A DNA stretch of 37,314 nucleotides from Paenibacillus sinopodophylli (GTDB taxonomy: Bacteria; Bacillota; Bacilli; Paenibacillales; Paenibacillaceae): the NCBI RefSeq assembly GCF_005930355.1, contig NZ_VDBO01000004.1:4509-41822 (forward strand), given 5' to 3'. Positions 23,026 to 33,000 of the stretch are shown in pieces; position 1 is the stretch's first letter, and each line of letters begins with the position of its first letter. The translations under genes and the position numbers were made by a program. Under the pieces are notes generated by a model. The model searched no databases, was not told the origin of the DNA, and was given only the letters and a program-made list of their open reading frames with translations.

Positions 23026-24381
23026 TTAGCTATTTATAGGCAGCACACGCTCCCTTAACCCTTGCCTTTTATAATAAATAACAATTGTAATCAGCACAAT
23101 GCATTCGGACAGCGGAACAGACAGCCACACACCGTTCACCCCTAGAAATCTTGGAAGAAAAATGATGAAAATCAGCATCAGAATCATTTCCCTTGCTGCC
23201 GTTATCCATACGGCCATCCTCACATTACCGACAGATTGGAAGTAAGTCATCATGACAAAATTGATGCCCATAAACAAGTACGCCATTACGAATATACGCA
23301 TACCATTCTCCGCGTGGTGGATCACGCTCTCGCTGAAATTTCCGAAAAGACCAATGATCGGCATCGCTGCCAGTTGCATGATGATAAGCAGCAGCGCACC
23401 CGCTCCGAGTGCTGTCATTATTGCAATACGAAGCGTACGACGCTTCCGCTCCTCTTGTCGCCCGCCATGATAATAGCTGATGAGCGGTTGGATCGCCGAG
23501 CCCATCCCGAGAAAGGTCAACAATACTGTACTGTGCACGTAATTCAATAGTGCGAATGCAGAAACGCCGTCAGTGCCGACAATGGATTCCAGCGTCCGAT
23601 TATGCGATATCGTAAACACAGACAGACCAACCTCAGAGAGGAAGCTTGGAAAGCCAATGACGATAATGGCAACTACTAGTTTTTTGTTCCATTTGAAGCG
23701 AATGAACTTCAAATGATTCGATTTCTTGAAGAAATGCGACAGCAGCACGAGCAGGCCAAGAGAGGCCGCTATAATCGTTCCGAACGCGACGCCTGCTACA
23801 CCTAAGTCAAGAACATACAGAACAATAAAATTGATAATGACATTGGACGCAGCGAATGTCATTTGCGCCATCATCGACAGATTCGGATTCCCGTCATTAC
23901 GAACAAAAACGCTTAATGCATTTTCAATCGTGAATACAAATCCAAACAGCAGCATGACGTTTAAGTAGGTTGATGCGTAAGGATACGTATCGGCATTTGC
24001 ACCTAGCGCATAAACTAACGTCTCACGAAATATAAAGGCTGTAATACCAATCGCAAGTGTTGCGATAAATATTATGGAGAGTGAATAAGAAAAGGCCGTT
24101 CTTGCTTGCTGGGCATTTTTAGCGCCCATATTTTGTGAATACAAGGTTGCGCCTCCAAGGCCAACCCAGAGAGACATGGCAACAAACAGTGTATAGACAG
24201 GGCTTGCAATGCCAATACCGGCAAGTGCTGTAGAGCCCAGCTTATTTCCAACCATGATACCGTCAATCGTAATATTAAGCGCTACTAATAGCATGCCAAG
24301 CATAGAAGGAATCAAATACTTTAGAAAAGACCGACCGACGGACTGGTAATCCAAGGGATTACGTGTTTGCTGATTATTCAT
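23026..24381 (-). CDS. MATE-family multidrug/cation efflux protein
   Basis: A 451-residue, 12-span MATE protein with two MatE halves: LIPSMLGMLLVALNITIDG then IMVGNKLGSTALAGIGIASP at the start, and the matching second-half block GMGSAIQPLISYYHG. It exports toxic organic cations or drugs in exchange for Na+ or H+. The frame extends to 24441 across the promoter; the ATG at 24381 with AGGAGAA upstream is the correct start. The MepA-like subgroup and its link to a TetR gene support a drug-efflux role. Confidence 0.94.
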   Translation of the reverse strand: MNNQQTRNPLDYQSVGRSFLKYLIPSMLGMLLVALNITIDGIMVGNKLGSTALAGIGIASPVYTLFVAMSLWVGLGGATLYSQNMGAKNAQQARTAFSYSLSIIFIATLAIGITAFIFRETLVYALGANADTYPYASTYLNVMLLFGFVFTIENALSVFVRNDGNPNLSMMAQMTFAASNVIINFIVLYVLDLGVAGVAFGTIIAASLGLLVLLSHFFKKSNHLKFIRFKWNKKLVVAIIVIGFPSFLSEVGLSVFTISHNRTLESIVGTDGVSAFALLNYVHSTVLLTFLGMGSAIQPLISYYHGGRQEERKRRTLRIAIMTALGAGALLLIIMQLAAMPIIGLFGNFSESVIHHAENGMRIFVMAYLFMGINFVMMTYFQSVGNVRMAVWITAAREMILMLIFIIFLPRFLGVNGVWLSVPLSECIVLITIVIYYKRQGLRERVLPINS

Positions 24382-24408
24382 AGGTGTTCTCCTGCTCTGA
24401 TTAAGATA

Positions 24409-24433
24409 ATTATACTGAACGTTCGTTCTGTAT
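24409..24433 (-). promoter_or_regulatory. MATE-tetR promoter with TetR-type operator
   Basis: A perfect -10 TATAAT lies at 24409-24414 on the minus strand. It overlaps a dyad at 24412-24433 with arms ATACTGAACG and CGTTCTGTAT, matching at 9 of 10 positions around a 2-base centre. A repressor bound there would block the spacer and -10. Confidence 0.65.
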
Positions 24434-24507
24434 AATAACATAGCTTTAGCTAGGATTCAACTTTCAATAATCCAGTTAGCGCTTCATCCGTATTTAATAG
24501 CCAAAAA

Positions 24508-24541
24508 AGAACTGCAAGCATATCCATATGCCTACAGCTCT
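24508..24541 (-). terminator. Terminator of the VanW gene
   Basis: A 16-base imperfect hairpin (AGAACTGCAAGCATAT with ATATGCCTACAGCTCT, mismatches near the middle) has a two-base loop and is followed on the minus strand by TTTTTTGG. Confidence 0.75.
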
Positions 24542-24581
24542 ATTGGATATCGGATAGAGAATCATGCTCTTGATTAATCCT

Positions 24582-25511
24582 TTAATCCCTGTTGCCCGCC
24601 CCCACCTCAGGATGTACTTCCTCCGGCAGCGTCTTGGAAGCGCTGGGAACCTGGCGCGGCTTCAGCTTGATGTCATCAGATGAACAAATGACGATGCTGA
24701 TTTGCCCTCCCTGCGCGTAGGCTCTTATAAGAACAGGATGATCGTATTTGTTCTGGAATACAAAGTCTGGACCATCCCAGCTAACGGTTGCGTCACGCCC
24801 AGACGGCACATATTTGACATTCCGACTATGGGAATATCGCTCGACTATTGTTAGGCCGGCCCGATCTGCCGCATTAAAAAGCGTAGAAGAAATTTGACAG
24901 ATGCCTCCGCCGATATCCTCCGACATCTCACCTCTAACGATGACAGGAGCACGCAAATAGCCGCTCTCTTTCGTCCGCTGGCCTACGACTTTATTGAAGG
25001 AGAAACGTTCATTGGGGAAAACGACGTAGTTATTGATGGCTTGTGCCGCTAAATGAACATTATGAGTACGGTTTTTGTTATTCGGATTGTAATAGGTAGC
25101 GTAATAGCCTATTTTTTTGACTTTTATTGAAGAAAGCAGCTCACTATCGACTCGCGGATAAGCAACCATCATCGGTGCTTCTAACTGTGAGAATCCGCCT
25201 TCGAAGATAAACCGGTAAAACTGTATTTTCATGGCGGAGCGATCCAGCTTGCTGCCTGCTTGCTCAGGCTTGATTCGTCCCGCTCCGTCAAGAGTCGCAT
25301 TCCTTGCAGGCTGTTGCACCTTTCTATCAATAGCAGCTATCCCACTATCCAGCTTGATGTTATCGATGAGCGGAATGCCGGCAGACGAATCGCTGTACTC
25401 CACCCTTCTCATCTCGGATACAGCTTGGCCCTGTTGCTCAATGACAAGCGATTCGGCATAGCCTCCCTGCTGAAGCAACATCATGATCGCTATTACCCAG
25501 TGCAGCCCCAT
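24582..25511 (-). CDS. Exported VanW-domain protein (YoaR-like)
   Basis: A 309-residue protein. Residues 1-19 form a signal peptide or anchor; residues about 132-265 are the VanW domain with NERFSFNKVVGQRT and the hallmark GGGICQISSTLFNAA at 201-215. VanW occurs beside some vancomycin-resistance clusters, but its activity is unknown and no vanHAX genes lie here. The ATG follows GGGGGGAG. About 30 bases upstream of the predicted start point is a close match to a SigG promoter, as expected for the sporulation-expressed Bacillus relative YoaR. A role in the spore envelope is therefore likely but inferred. Confidence 0.9.
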   Translation of the reverse strand: MGLHWVIAIMMLLQQGGYAESLVIEQQGQAVSEMRRVEYSDSSAGIPLIDNIKLDSGIAAIDRKVQQPARNATLDGAGRIKPEQAGSKLDRSAMKIQFYRFIFEGGFSQLEAPMMVAYPRVDSELLSSIKVKKIGYYATYYNPNNKNRTHNVHLAAQAINNYVVFPNERFSFNKVVGQRTKESGYLRAPVIVRGEMSEDIGGGICQISSTLFNAADRAGLTIVERYSHSRNVKYVPSGRDATVSWDGPDFVFQNKYDHPVLIRAYAQGGQISIVICSSDDIKLKPRQVPSASKTLPEEVHPEVGAGNRD

Positions 25512-25547
25512 TGTTGATAATCTCCCCCCGAACGGCAGTAATCGTGG

Positions 25548-25577
25548 TAGTATGATTCATTTCGTAAACCTGCATAC
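25548..25577 (-). promoter_or_regulatory. SigG-like forespore promoter of the VanW gene
   Basis: On the minus strand GTATG (25573-25577) and CATACTA (25548-25554) are separated by 18 bases. This fits the SigG pattern GYATR, 17-18 bases, CATnMTA at every defined position. Confidence 0.6.
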
Positions 25578-25678
25578 ATGTGGATGAAGTTTCGCTCATG
25601 CTAAGCAGCTTAGCTGTTACATAATCAAGTAGCATATTGTCAAAAATAATAAAAATGAAGATAGGTCGGAGGCTGTTT

Positions 25679-26860
25679 ATGAACAGAGTGCTCACTCGAA
25701 TAATCGTATGTATACTTATCGCAATCATCTTGCTGCCACTGTCAGAACGGGGTTATGCGCATGGGAACAGCCATATGCTAATCCATAAACCTAAATCCTC
25801 AGATCAATCCCCAAATATAAGCAGCATCATTATGACGGTGGGATCATCACGTCAAGCCGCTTTCGTCAGCGAACTTCGCATAGAGCGCAGCGAGCTCGAT
25901 CAGACAATCCGTAAAGCCAAACAGAAGCAGGCTGAACAAGCGGACATTTACCCAGATATTTATATTACCCATCTGACTGCAGAAAGAGATGAATATCGGC
26001 TTGAGCGCAGCGGTCAGCTATGGAATGAATCACAATCGGTACGTTTAGAGCTGAGCGCAAGGCTTGCCAAGCAGCTAACTGAACTTGCAGATGGGCTGAG
26101 GAAGCAGCATTACGGGAAACTGCTGACATGGCAGCAGGCTACTGGATTAATGCCTAACAAATCCATTTTCTCTGTTACAGAGCTCCAGTCTGGCTTAACA
26201 TTCCGCGTACAGCGACGTGCAGGCAGCGACCATGCAGACGTACAACCTTTGACCAAAGACGATTCACGAATCATGAAACACATTTACAATGGGAGATGGA
26301 GCTGGAAAAGAAAAGCGGTGCTCGTCCGCACAGACGGTGAATGGGTTGCTGCTTCAATGAACGGCATGCCTCACGGCGGTGACGGCATTCCGGAAAACGG
26401 CTTCTCCGGCCATTTCTGCATTCATTTTCTCGGCAGCTCTACTCATAAATCGGAGTATCCCGATCCCGCCCATCAGATGATGGTTCATAAAGCAGCAGGC
26501 CAGCTAGAACCTTATTTCGATGCTGCTGAGCCGCTTGTGCTTGCAAAAAGCTTCATAGAAGCTATGTATCATCAGGATGAAGAAATCATACGGCTGCTTA
26601 CTGAAAAATTGCCGAAGGAGCAGCAGTCCGCTTTTATCCAAGGTATGTACGAACTTGTGTCTATTAGGGAGCAGCTTCCCGCCAAAGGAAAAGCAGAGCC
26701 TGCACCGAACAGGGGGAGTTTGGGAGATGCTCTGCTTACTGAACTACATGTACCTATCACCATCCATCCCATTAACGGGCAACGCCGCAATAGCAGCTAT
26801 ACTTTTCGTTTCAATCGAGCTTCCGTGCAATCGCCTTGGCGTATTCATCATATCGAATAA
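25679..26860 (+). CDS. Exported protein of unknown function with GHFCIHF motif
   Basis: A 393-residue protein with a signal peptide (MNRVLTRIIVCILIAIILL, cleavage near GYA-HG). The N-terminal third is charged and helical. A middle domain contains LLTWQQATGLMPNKSIFSV, the phrase VAASMNGMPHGGDGI and then FSGHFCIHFLGSSTH, followed by PDPAHQMMVHKAAG. The invariant-looking His, Cys and His residues suggest a small catalytic or metal site, but I do not recognise the family with certainty. GGAGG lies 6-7 bases before the ATG at 25679; an upstream in-frame start at 25637 lacks one. It is divergent from the SigG-like VanW gene, so a sporulation or envelope role is possible. Confidence 0.88.
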   Translation: MNRVLTRIIVCILIAIILLPLSERGYAHGNSHMLIHKPKSSDQSPNISSIIMTVGSSRQAAFVSELRIERSELDQTIRKAKQKQAEQADIYPDIYITHLTAERDEYRLERSGQLWNESQSVRLELSARLAKQLTELADGLRKQHYGKLLTWQQATGLMPNKSIFSVTELQSGLTFRVQRRAGSDHADVQPLTKDDSRIMKHIYNGRWSWKRKAVLVRTDGEWVAASMNGMPHGGDGIPENGFSGHFCIHFLGSSTHKSEYPDPAHQMMVHKAAGQLEPYFDAAEPLVLAKSFIEAMYHQDEEIIRLLTEKLPKEQQSAFIQGMYELVSIREQLPAKGKAEPAPNRGSLGDALLTELHVPITIHPINGQRRNSSYTFRFNRASVQSPWRIHHIE

Positions 26861-26871
26861 TATCTCTACAC

Positions 26872-26966
26872 AAGCCTAAACGGTTAAAGCCATCCTTCGG
26901 CAGCGCCGCGCGTTTCATACCGAGAAATAGAGAGAATGCATAACCAAAGCATATTTCTGCCCATAC
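26872..26966 (+). repeat. 95-bp dispersed structured repeat, copy 2
   Basis: Ungapped alignment with copy 1 gives about 69 of 95 identical bases. The short hairpin is decayed (ACGGT-TAAA-GCCAT, one mismatch and one wobble), but AAACG and CGTTT keep the same spacing as in copy 1. It lies between convergent gene ends. Confidence 0.8.
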
Positions 26967-26979
26967 ATCGAAAAAATCC

Positions 26980-27026
26980 CCTTAAGACGAAGCTGCCGAT
27001 GAATTCGGCAGCCCCACGCCTTAAGG
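26980..27026 (-). terminator. Terminator of the giant pectin-degrading protein gene
   Basis: An outer CCTTAAG / CTTAAGG stem and an inner perfect CTGCCGA / TCGGCAG stem with a 5-base loop are followed on the minus strand by a T-run (GGATTTTTTCG). It is 20 bases after the stop codon. Confidence 0.85.
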
Positions 27027-27046
27027 AGATCGTTGGTTGAATGCTG

Positions 27047-30000
27047 TTACTCGAGCAAGCTCATGACGGAATAGATAACTTTCGCAGCTTGCGCTCTAGT
27101 TGAATGTCCTTTAGGCGCAAACGTATGGTTCGACATACCGTTTATGATACCAGCCGCCTGCATTTGCTCTACCGCTTGAACTGCGTAATCCGCAATTTGA
27201 GCTTGATCCGAGAATGCAGCAGCACTACCCGCTTCCAGCTGTAAGCCGGCAAGCTGGCCTGCGCGATAAGCCATCACTGCCATATCCTGACGTGAAATCA
27301 GCTCATTCACGCCAAAGGTGCCGTCCTGCTTGCCTTTGACGATACCAAGCCTCTCCGCTGCTGCAATAGAGCTCGTATACCAAGCATCAGGCAATACGTC
27401 TTGGAAGCTGCTGACCGCTTCGCTGTCTTCGAGATCAAGCGACATCATTAGCATTTTGATAAAGGCCGCTCGGGTCACTTCATTATTCGGACGGAAGGTT
27501 CCATCGCCGAAGCCATCAAGAATGCCGCGTACAGATAGCGCTTCGACGGAGTCAACGGCCCATGCCGCTTTATTCAAGTCCGTGAATGCTGTAGCTGCAG
27601 CATAGGCACTGGCGTAGTAGCTGAAATGATTGGTCTTGAACGTGACAAGACCTGTTTGGCTGTCATACTTTCCATTGCGAACCACTTCCAGCTTACCGTC
27701 ATCCGAAATGTAATACACGACAACTTTGCCTGGTTTCTCGCCTGGTTGAAGCGTGTATGGAACCGAAATTTCTACAGCTTTCTTGCCGCCTTCAAAAGCA
27801 CTTATCTTCCTTCCTCCCACAAATAGGTTGAAATCATATACGTCTGCCTGACCGAGCTTATTACGCACAGCATCAGAGAGCTCAGTTGTATCCACTTTCG
27901 CGATGGTAAGCTGCAGCGCTTCCGTGCTCGTTCCCGCCGCTCCTTCAAGCGCTTTATCCGAGAAGGTCACTTTCACTGCTCCAGTATCAATCGTCAAGTG
28001 TACGTTCTTCGTTGTATGGAGGCCTGCAATCCCTGCACCCGGCAGCGTTACCTCTACCTGGTCAGAATCAGTAGAGCCGTTCACCTTAATAATGACCTTG
28101 TTGTTAATCGCTCCTTCTACTGCCTTCTGCAGCTCTGCCGTATCTACTGTTGCCACTGCTTTCCCGCTTGCTGTTACCGCTTCAACCGTTACTTGGTTGC
28201 TCGCAGTTGCAGGTGTCAAGGTAGGCACTGTGCCGGAGGATGATCCAGACGCAACAGGAGTTGGCGTTGGTGTAGGCGTAACCGTTGTTTCGGCTGTCAG
28301 CGTCAATTGCTTCTCGCCTTTAACGCCCGAACCGTCAGTCGCAGTGGCGATTACTTTGACCGTACCGGCTGCCGCGGCTTGCAGCAAGCCGTTAGCTCCA
28401 ATTACAGCTAGCTCTGTTGCACTGCCATCCACATTCGTAACTGACCATGCAACTGCTGTACTCGCTCCTGGTCCTGCTTGAACCTGTGCATGCATCTGGA
28501 GCGTGCCGCCAACAGATAATGAATCGGCATCTCCTTCCGACGTTACGGTGATTGCCGTAACGAGTGATTGAATGTAAGCGATGCTAGGCGCCGCTGGTGT
28601 TGCCATGCCATGTCCCAAATAGAAGCTTGGATGCGGCGGCTGGTTGTAGGCTACATTCTGCCAAGCAATGCCAAGTCGGTAAATCGGGTCATGCATCAAT
28701 GTCCGAATTCTGTAATCCGTTTCATCCACGGTGGAGTAGATTCTAAACTCACTGCTATCCTCGGAGCGCCACATAATCTCCTCGCGCCAATCCCCATAAA
28801 GATCAGCCTGCAAGCTTGGATTGGCTTTGGTTGAGTTGTTGGATGCCGCCCCAGTCGCCGTCAATAAATTGACCGTAACTTCATTCTCATAATCCCATTT
28901 ATCAATTCGGTTATAATCCTGCAGCTCGCGCAGCAGATCTCCATCCCACCATACGCCGAAGTTGGTCGATGTTGGAATGTTGGACGTAATTTTCTCGCCC
29001 TTCGCGCTATACAATCCTGTTACAGGGATATGCTCCGCGCTGACGATATTCGCGCTCCACATCTCTTCCCCGGGGTATCTCGGATCGAGATCCGCAGACA
29101 TCCCTCGTCCAGTATCCACACCGGTATGAACGCCCCATATGACTTCGCCAGTGCGAGCGTCTTTGAGATTCATTCCGTAGGGAGCATCCGTATGCTCTTG
29201 TACCGCGAATATTTCTAGACCTGGACGCTCTGGATCCAAATCACCGAAATGCATCGCATCTCCGTGACCAAGTCCCGTGTAATATAGTGGCGTACCATCG
29301 TCGTCAATACCCATCGAGCCGAAATGAATTTCATCCTTCCCGTCGCCGTCTGAATCACCAATCGATAAATTGTGATTGCCTTGTGCTGTAAACTTTTCGT
29401 AGCCCTCTTGATTCGAATCGAATACCCAGCGCTTCGTCAGTTGACCATCGCGGTAATCGTAAGCAGCAAGGACAGTCCTTGTATAATACCCTCTGCTGAA
29501 TATCATGCTCGGCCGCTCGCCATCCAAATAAGCGATGCCCGCAAGGAATCGATCTACACGGTTGCCGTATGCATCGCCCCAAGCGGCAACGTCGCCGCGC
29601 GGCGGATCATATTCCGTCGTAGCGAGTGCTTTGCCCGTCAATCCCTCGAACACGGTCAAATATTCGTTGCCAAGCAAGACGTAACCCGTACTGTTGCGGT
29701 GATCCTTGCTTGGATCGCCGATCGCCTTGCCTGTTCCGTCAATCGTACCGTCTGCAGTCTTGAACGTTACTTCTGCCCGTCCGTCGCCGTCCATGTCATA
29801 GACCATAAATTGCGTATAATGCGCTCCGGCACGGATATTCGGTCCAAGATTGATGCGCCATAATCTTGTGCCATCCAGCTTATAAGCGTCCATGTACACG
29901 ATGCCTGTATAGCCGGCTTGCGAATTGTCCTTGCTATTGGATGGTGACCAAAGCATCACGATTTCGTATTCACCATCGCCATCCAAATCACCTACGCTGG

Positions 30001-33000
30001 CATCGCCCGCCGAATACGTATAAGGCTGACCGTCCTTCGTATAATCATCGGCCGGTTTTTGCAGCGGAATGGATTTGTATTGCTTCTGCCAAGCAACGAA
30101 GCTTCCTGTCACAGCCTGCTCTACACCATTCAGAACCGATGTAATATGGTAGGCAGATGCATCTGTACCTGCTTCATCCAGATAGTTCGTGCTTGTCGTA
30201 ATGATCTCCGTATTCAGCTTAACGCCGTCGCGGTATACGTTGAAGCCAATCGTTTCCGGGTCAAGACCCAGCATACGCCAGCCGATATAATTGCCATTCT
30301 CCGTCTTGATCGCTACTGGAGATCGATCCAAATATTCCATCTCGCGAACCAAGGTTGTAATCGCCTCGGTGCCCAATGCTTCAGACAGCTCAGAAATGCC
30401 GCCTTCATTCACCGAAGCCACTTTGTAATAATAAGGAATGGTAGTTAGTACCGTACTGTCCACATAAGCTGCCGTGCGTGACTTCCCAATCAGCTCATAA
30501 GTTCCCGCAGCTTCTTCAGAGCGGTAGATATTGTACATTCTTGCCTGTGGAACAGCCGTCCACGTCAAGCTGATCTCGCTTTTTTGGATGGATGCCAACG
30601 TAAGCCCAGTAGGAACCGCCGCCTTTTCCACATCCGCATCAATCATCGACACATTAAGCTCGTTTGAGGTTACGGATTCGAAGCCCGTATTGTCAACGGC
30701 TGTAACCGTATAGACATAATCAAGCCCCACATCCGCTGTCGTATCTGTATATGTGGTTTGGGTCGTATTCCCCAAATGCTCCGTTCCGCTGGCAACGGTT
30801 GCCTTCCTGTACACCTTATAGATTACTGCGTCCGCAACGCCTGACCATGAAAGCTCCGCTTTGATCGGATCACTAGTCAGATTAAGCTCGTCTAGCTGCA
30901 ACTGTGTCGGCGCAAGCAAGAGCGGCGTTATTTCTACACCGTTCAAATGTGCGGTCTGCCCGCTGAACACCATATTGAGCTGGCCGTCCTTCACCGCAAT
31001 CATATTAAATACCCGCTCGGCAATGTTTTCTCTACCCGAGGTTACGGTACCGACACTTTTGCCTTCAATGCTGATATCTGTTCGAGTAGAACCGATCCAG
31101 TCGCCGGTATACGTTTTGACCGAATAGTAGCCATTCGGCAAATCCACCTTGAATTCATAGCTATTGCCGAAATATGCAACGAAATCACGTCTTAACGCAT
31201 CCGTCGCTGCGCCGCGGTCGCGATCGATCATGCCGGTGCTGTCCGTTATGCCGTAGCCACGCTCCGCGTTATAAATCGTATTGCGAGTAACCTCGCTGTA
31301 ACCCTCGGCTACCACGCCTCCAATTGTTCCAAAATCATATTTGTATGCGGCAGCCTTCGTCTGGATGAATACCGCATCCGATGGAGCGGATTCCCCTTTG
31401 CCGTTAACCGCCGTTACATATACATGATAGCTGCTGCCCTCTATCAAACCTCCCATATTCAAGATTGGAATCGTAGAGGTGCCTATCATCGTATATGCGC
31501 TGTCTTGTTCGGTTGAGAGCTTGCGATAAACCTTATAAATATCTGCGGTTGCGGTTTTATCCCATTTGAGCAGAGCGCCCGCATTGCTTATGCTTCCAGC
31601 GAGCAGACCTGACGGTTTCAGCGGCACCTCAGCTGGCAGTGCACTATCCTTAACCGATTGTGCCAGCGGCAGGTCTAGCTCCTTAATGCCGCCAGATAGC
31701 AAGCGAGCCAGCTGAATGGCACCATATTCTTGGAAATGTGTATCGTCTGTCGAGCCGTTCGGGAACGCGCCGTATATGCCAGCAGGCGTATGCAGAAACA
31801 CAGACAATGTTGCTGGAGCGCCTATCTCATCATAATAGGCAATGCTCAGCGTACTCAAATCGACCAAATCCACATCGAGCTCAGTCGCAACTTCCTTCAT
31901 CGCCTGCACGTATTCGGGGAAGCTGACGTTGAATTTGCTCGTATCCGCGTTGAAGCTTCGTCTCCCCATCGGTGTGACCAGTATTGGCGTAGCGCCACGC
32001 TGCCTCGCACCGTTAATGTATGTTTTCAAATAGTTTTTGTAGTCGGCCGGTGCCGCATAACGATCGGGAACACTAATCGTTGCGTCATTATGACCGAATT
32101 GCACAAGGAAATAATCGCCTGGCTTGATCGCTCTCAGTACTTCATCCAATCGGCCTTCGGAAATAAAGTTTTTGGTGCTCCGTCCGCCGATCGCATGATT
32201 TTTGAAAATCACATTGTCAGAGAAAAAGCTAGGAATCATCTGTCCCCAGCCTGCTTGCGGAAGCCAGTAGGGATCATAGGTTTGAACAGTCGAGTCACCC
32301 GCGAGATAGACGGTAGGCAGCTCGCCTGCAGTACGTGCCGCCTTCTTCGTAATAACGAGCGCATTCACTTTCGGTGCAGTGCCGCCAAACTCCAGGTTCA
32401 GCTGTCCATCTACCAAAGCGATATCAAAGCTCATTTCAAGAAACTGTCCGGCCGGCCTTACTGCACCTGCATCCAGTCGCTTAACCTTCTCTATATTCTC
32501 CGCTTTAATTAAAACATCCGTAACATCATTCAAATCTCCGGCTATTAGCGAAACAGTATAGTCTGCATTCGGCAGATCTACTATGAATGAGGTGTCCTGC
32601 ACAATGGCAAAATCAGTACGAAGCGCATCCGCGCTGCCACGATCAGTGAAGCTCACCTTCGCCGGATCTGCGAATCCGTATTTCCGTTCAGCCGTATAAG
32701 CGACTGCAGTAGAAATGGCTGTATATTGCTCGGCTACTGCTTCCTTGCCGAAATCAAAACGAATGACATCTCCCTCCGGCAAGTCCACCGGTGGCACATA
32801 TACACTGCTTGCAGCATGTGCAGAAAGCTCGGATGAGCCTTGCGCATTGCGTGCTTTGATTTTGTAATAATATACTGCAGTTGTATTCGCTGTTGTATCT
32901 GAGTAGGCTACTCCCGTCGTATCGGCTATTCTCGCATAGGAGCCATTGTCGGCATCTGACCGATATATCTCATAATCTACAGCTCCAGCGGCTGCACTCC

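Noticed and set aside
24582..25511. VanW as evidence of a glycopeptide-resistance cluster
   Set aside because: No vanR/S, vanH, ligase or dipeptidase gene lies nearby, and the promoter is of forespore type.
31730..32512. 260-codon plus-strand frame
   Set aside because: Antisense of the esterase part of the giant surface protein, where the minus frame has clear catalytic motifs.
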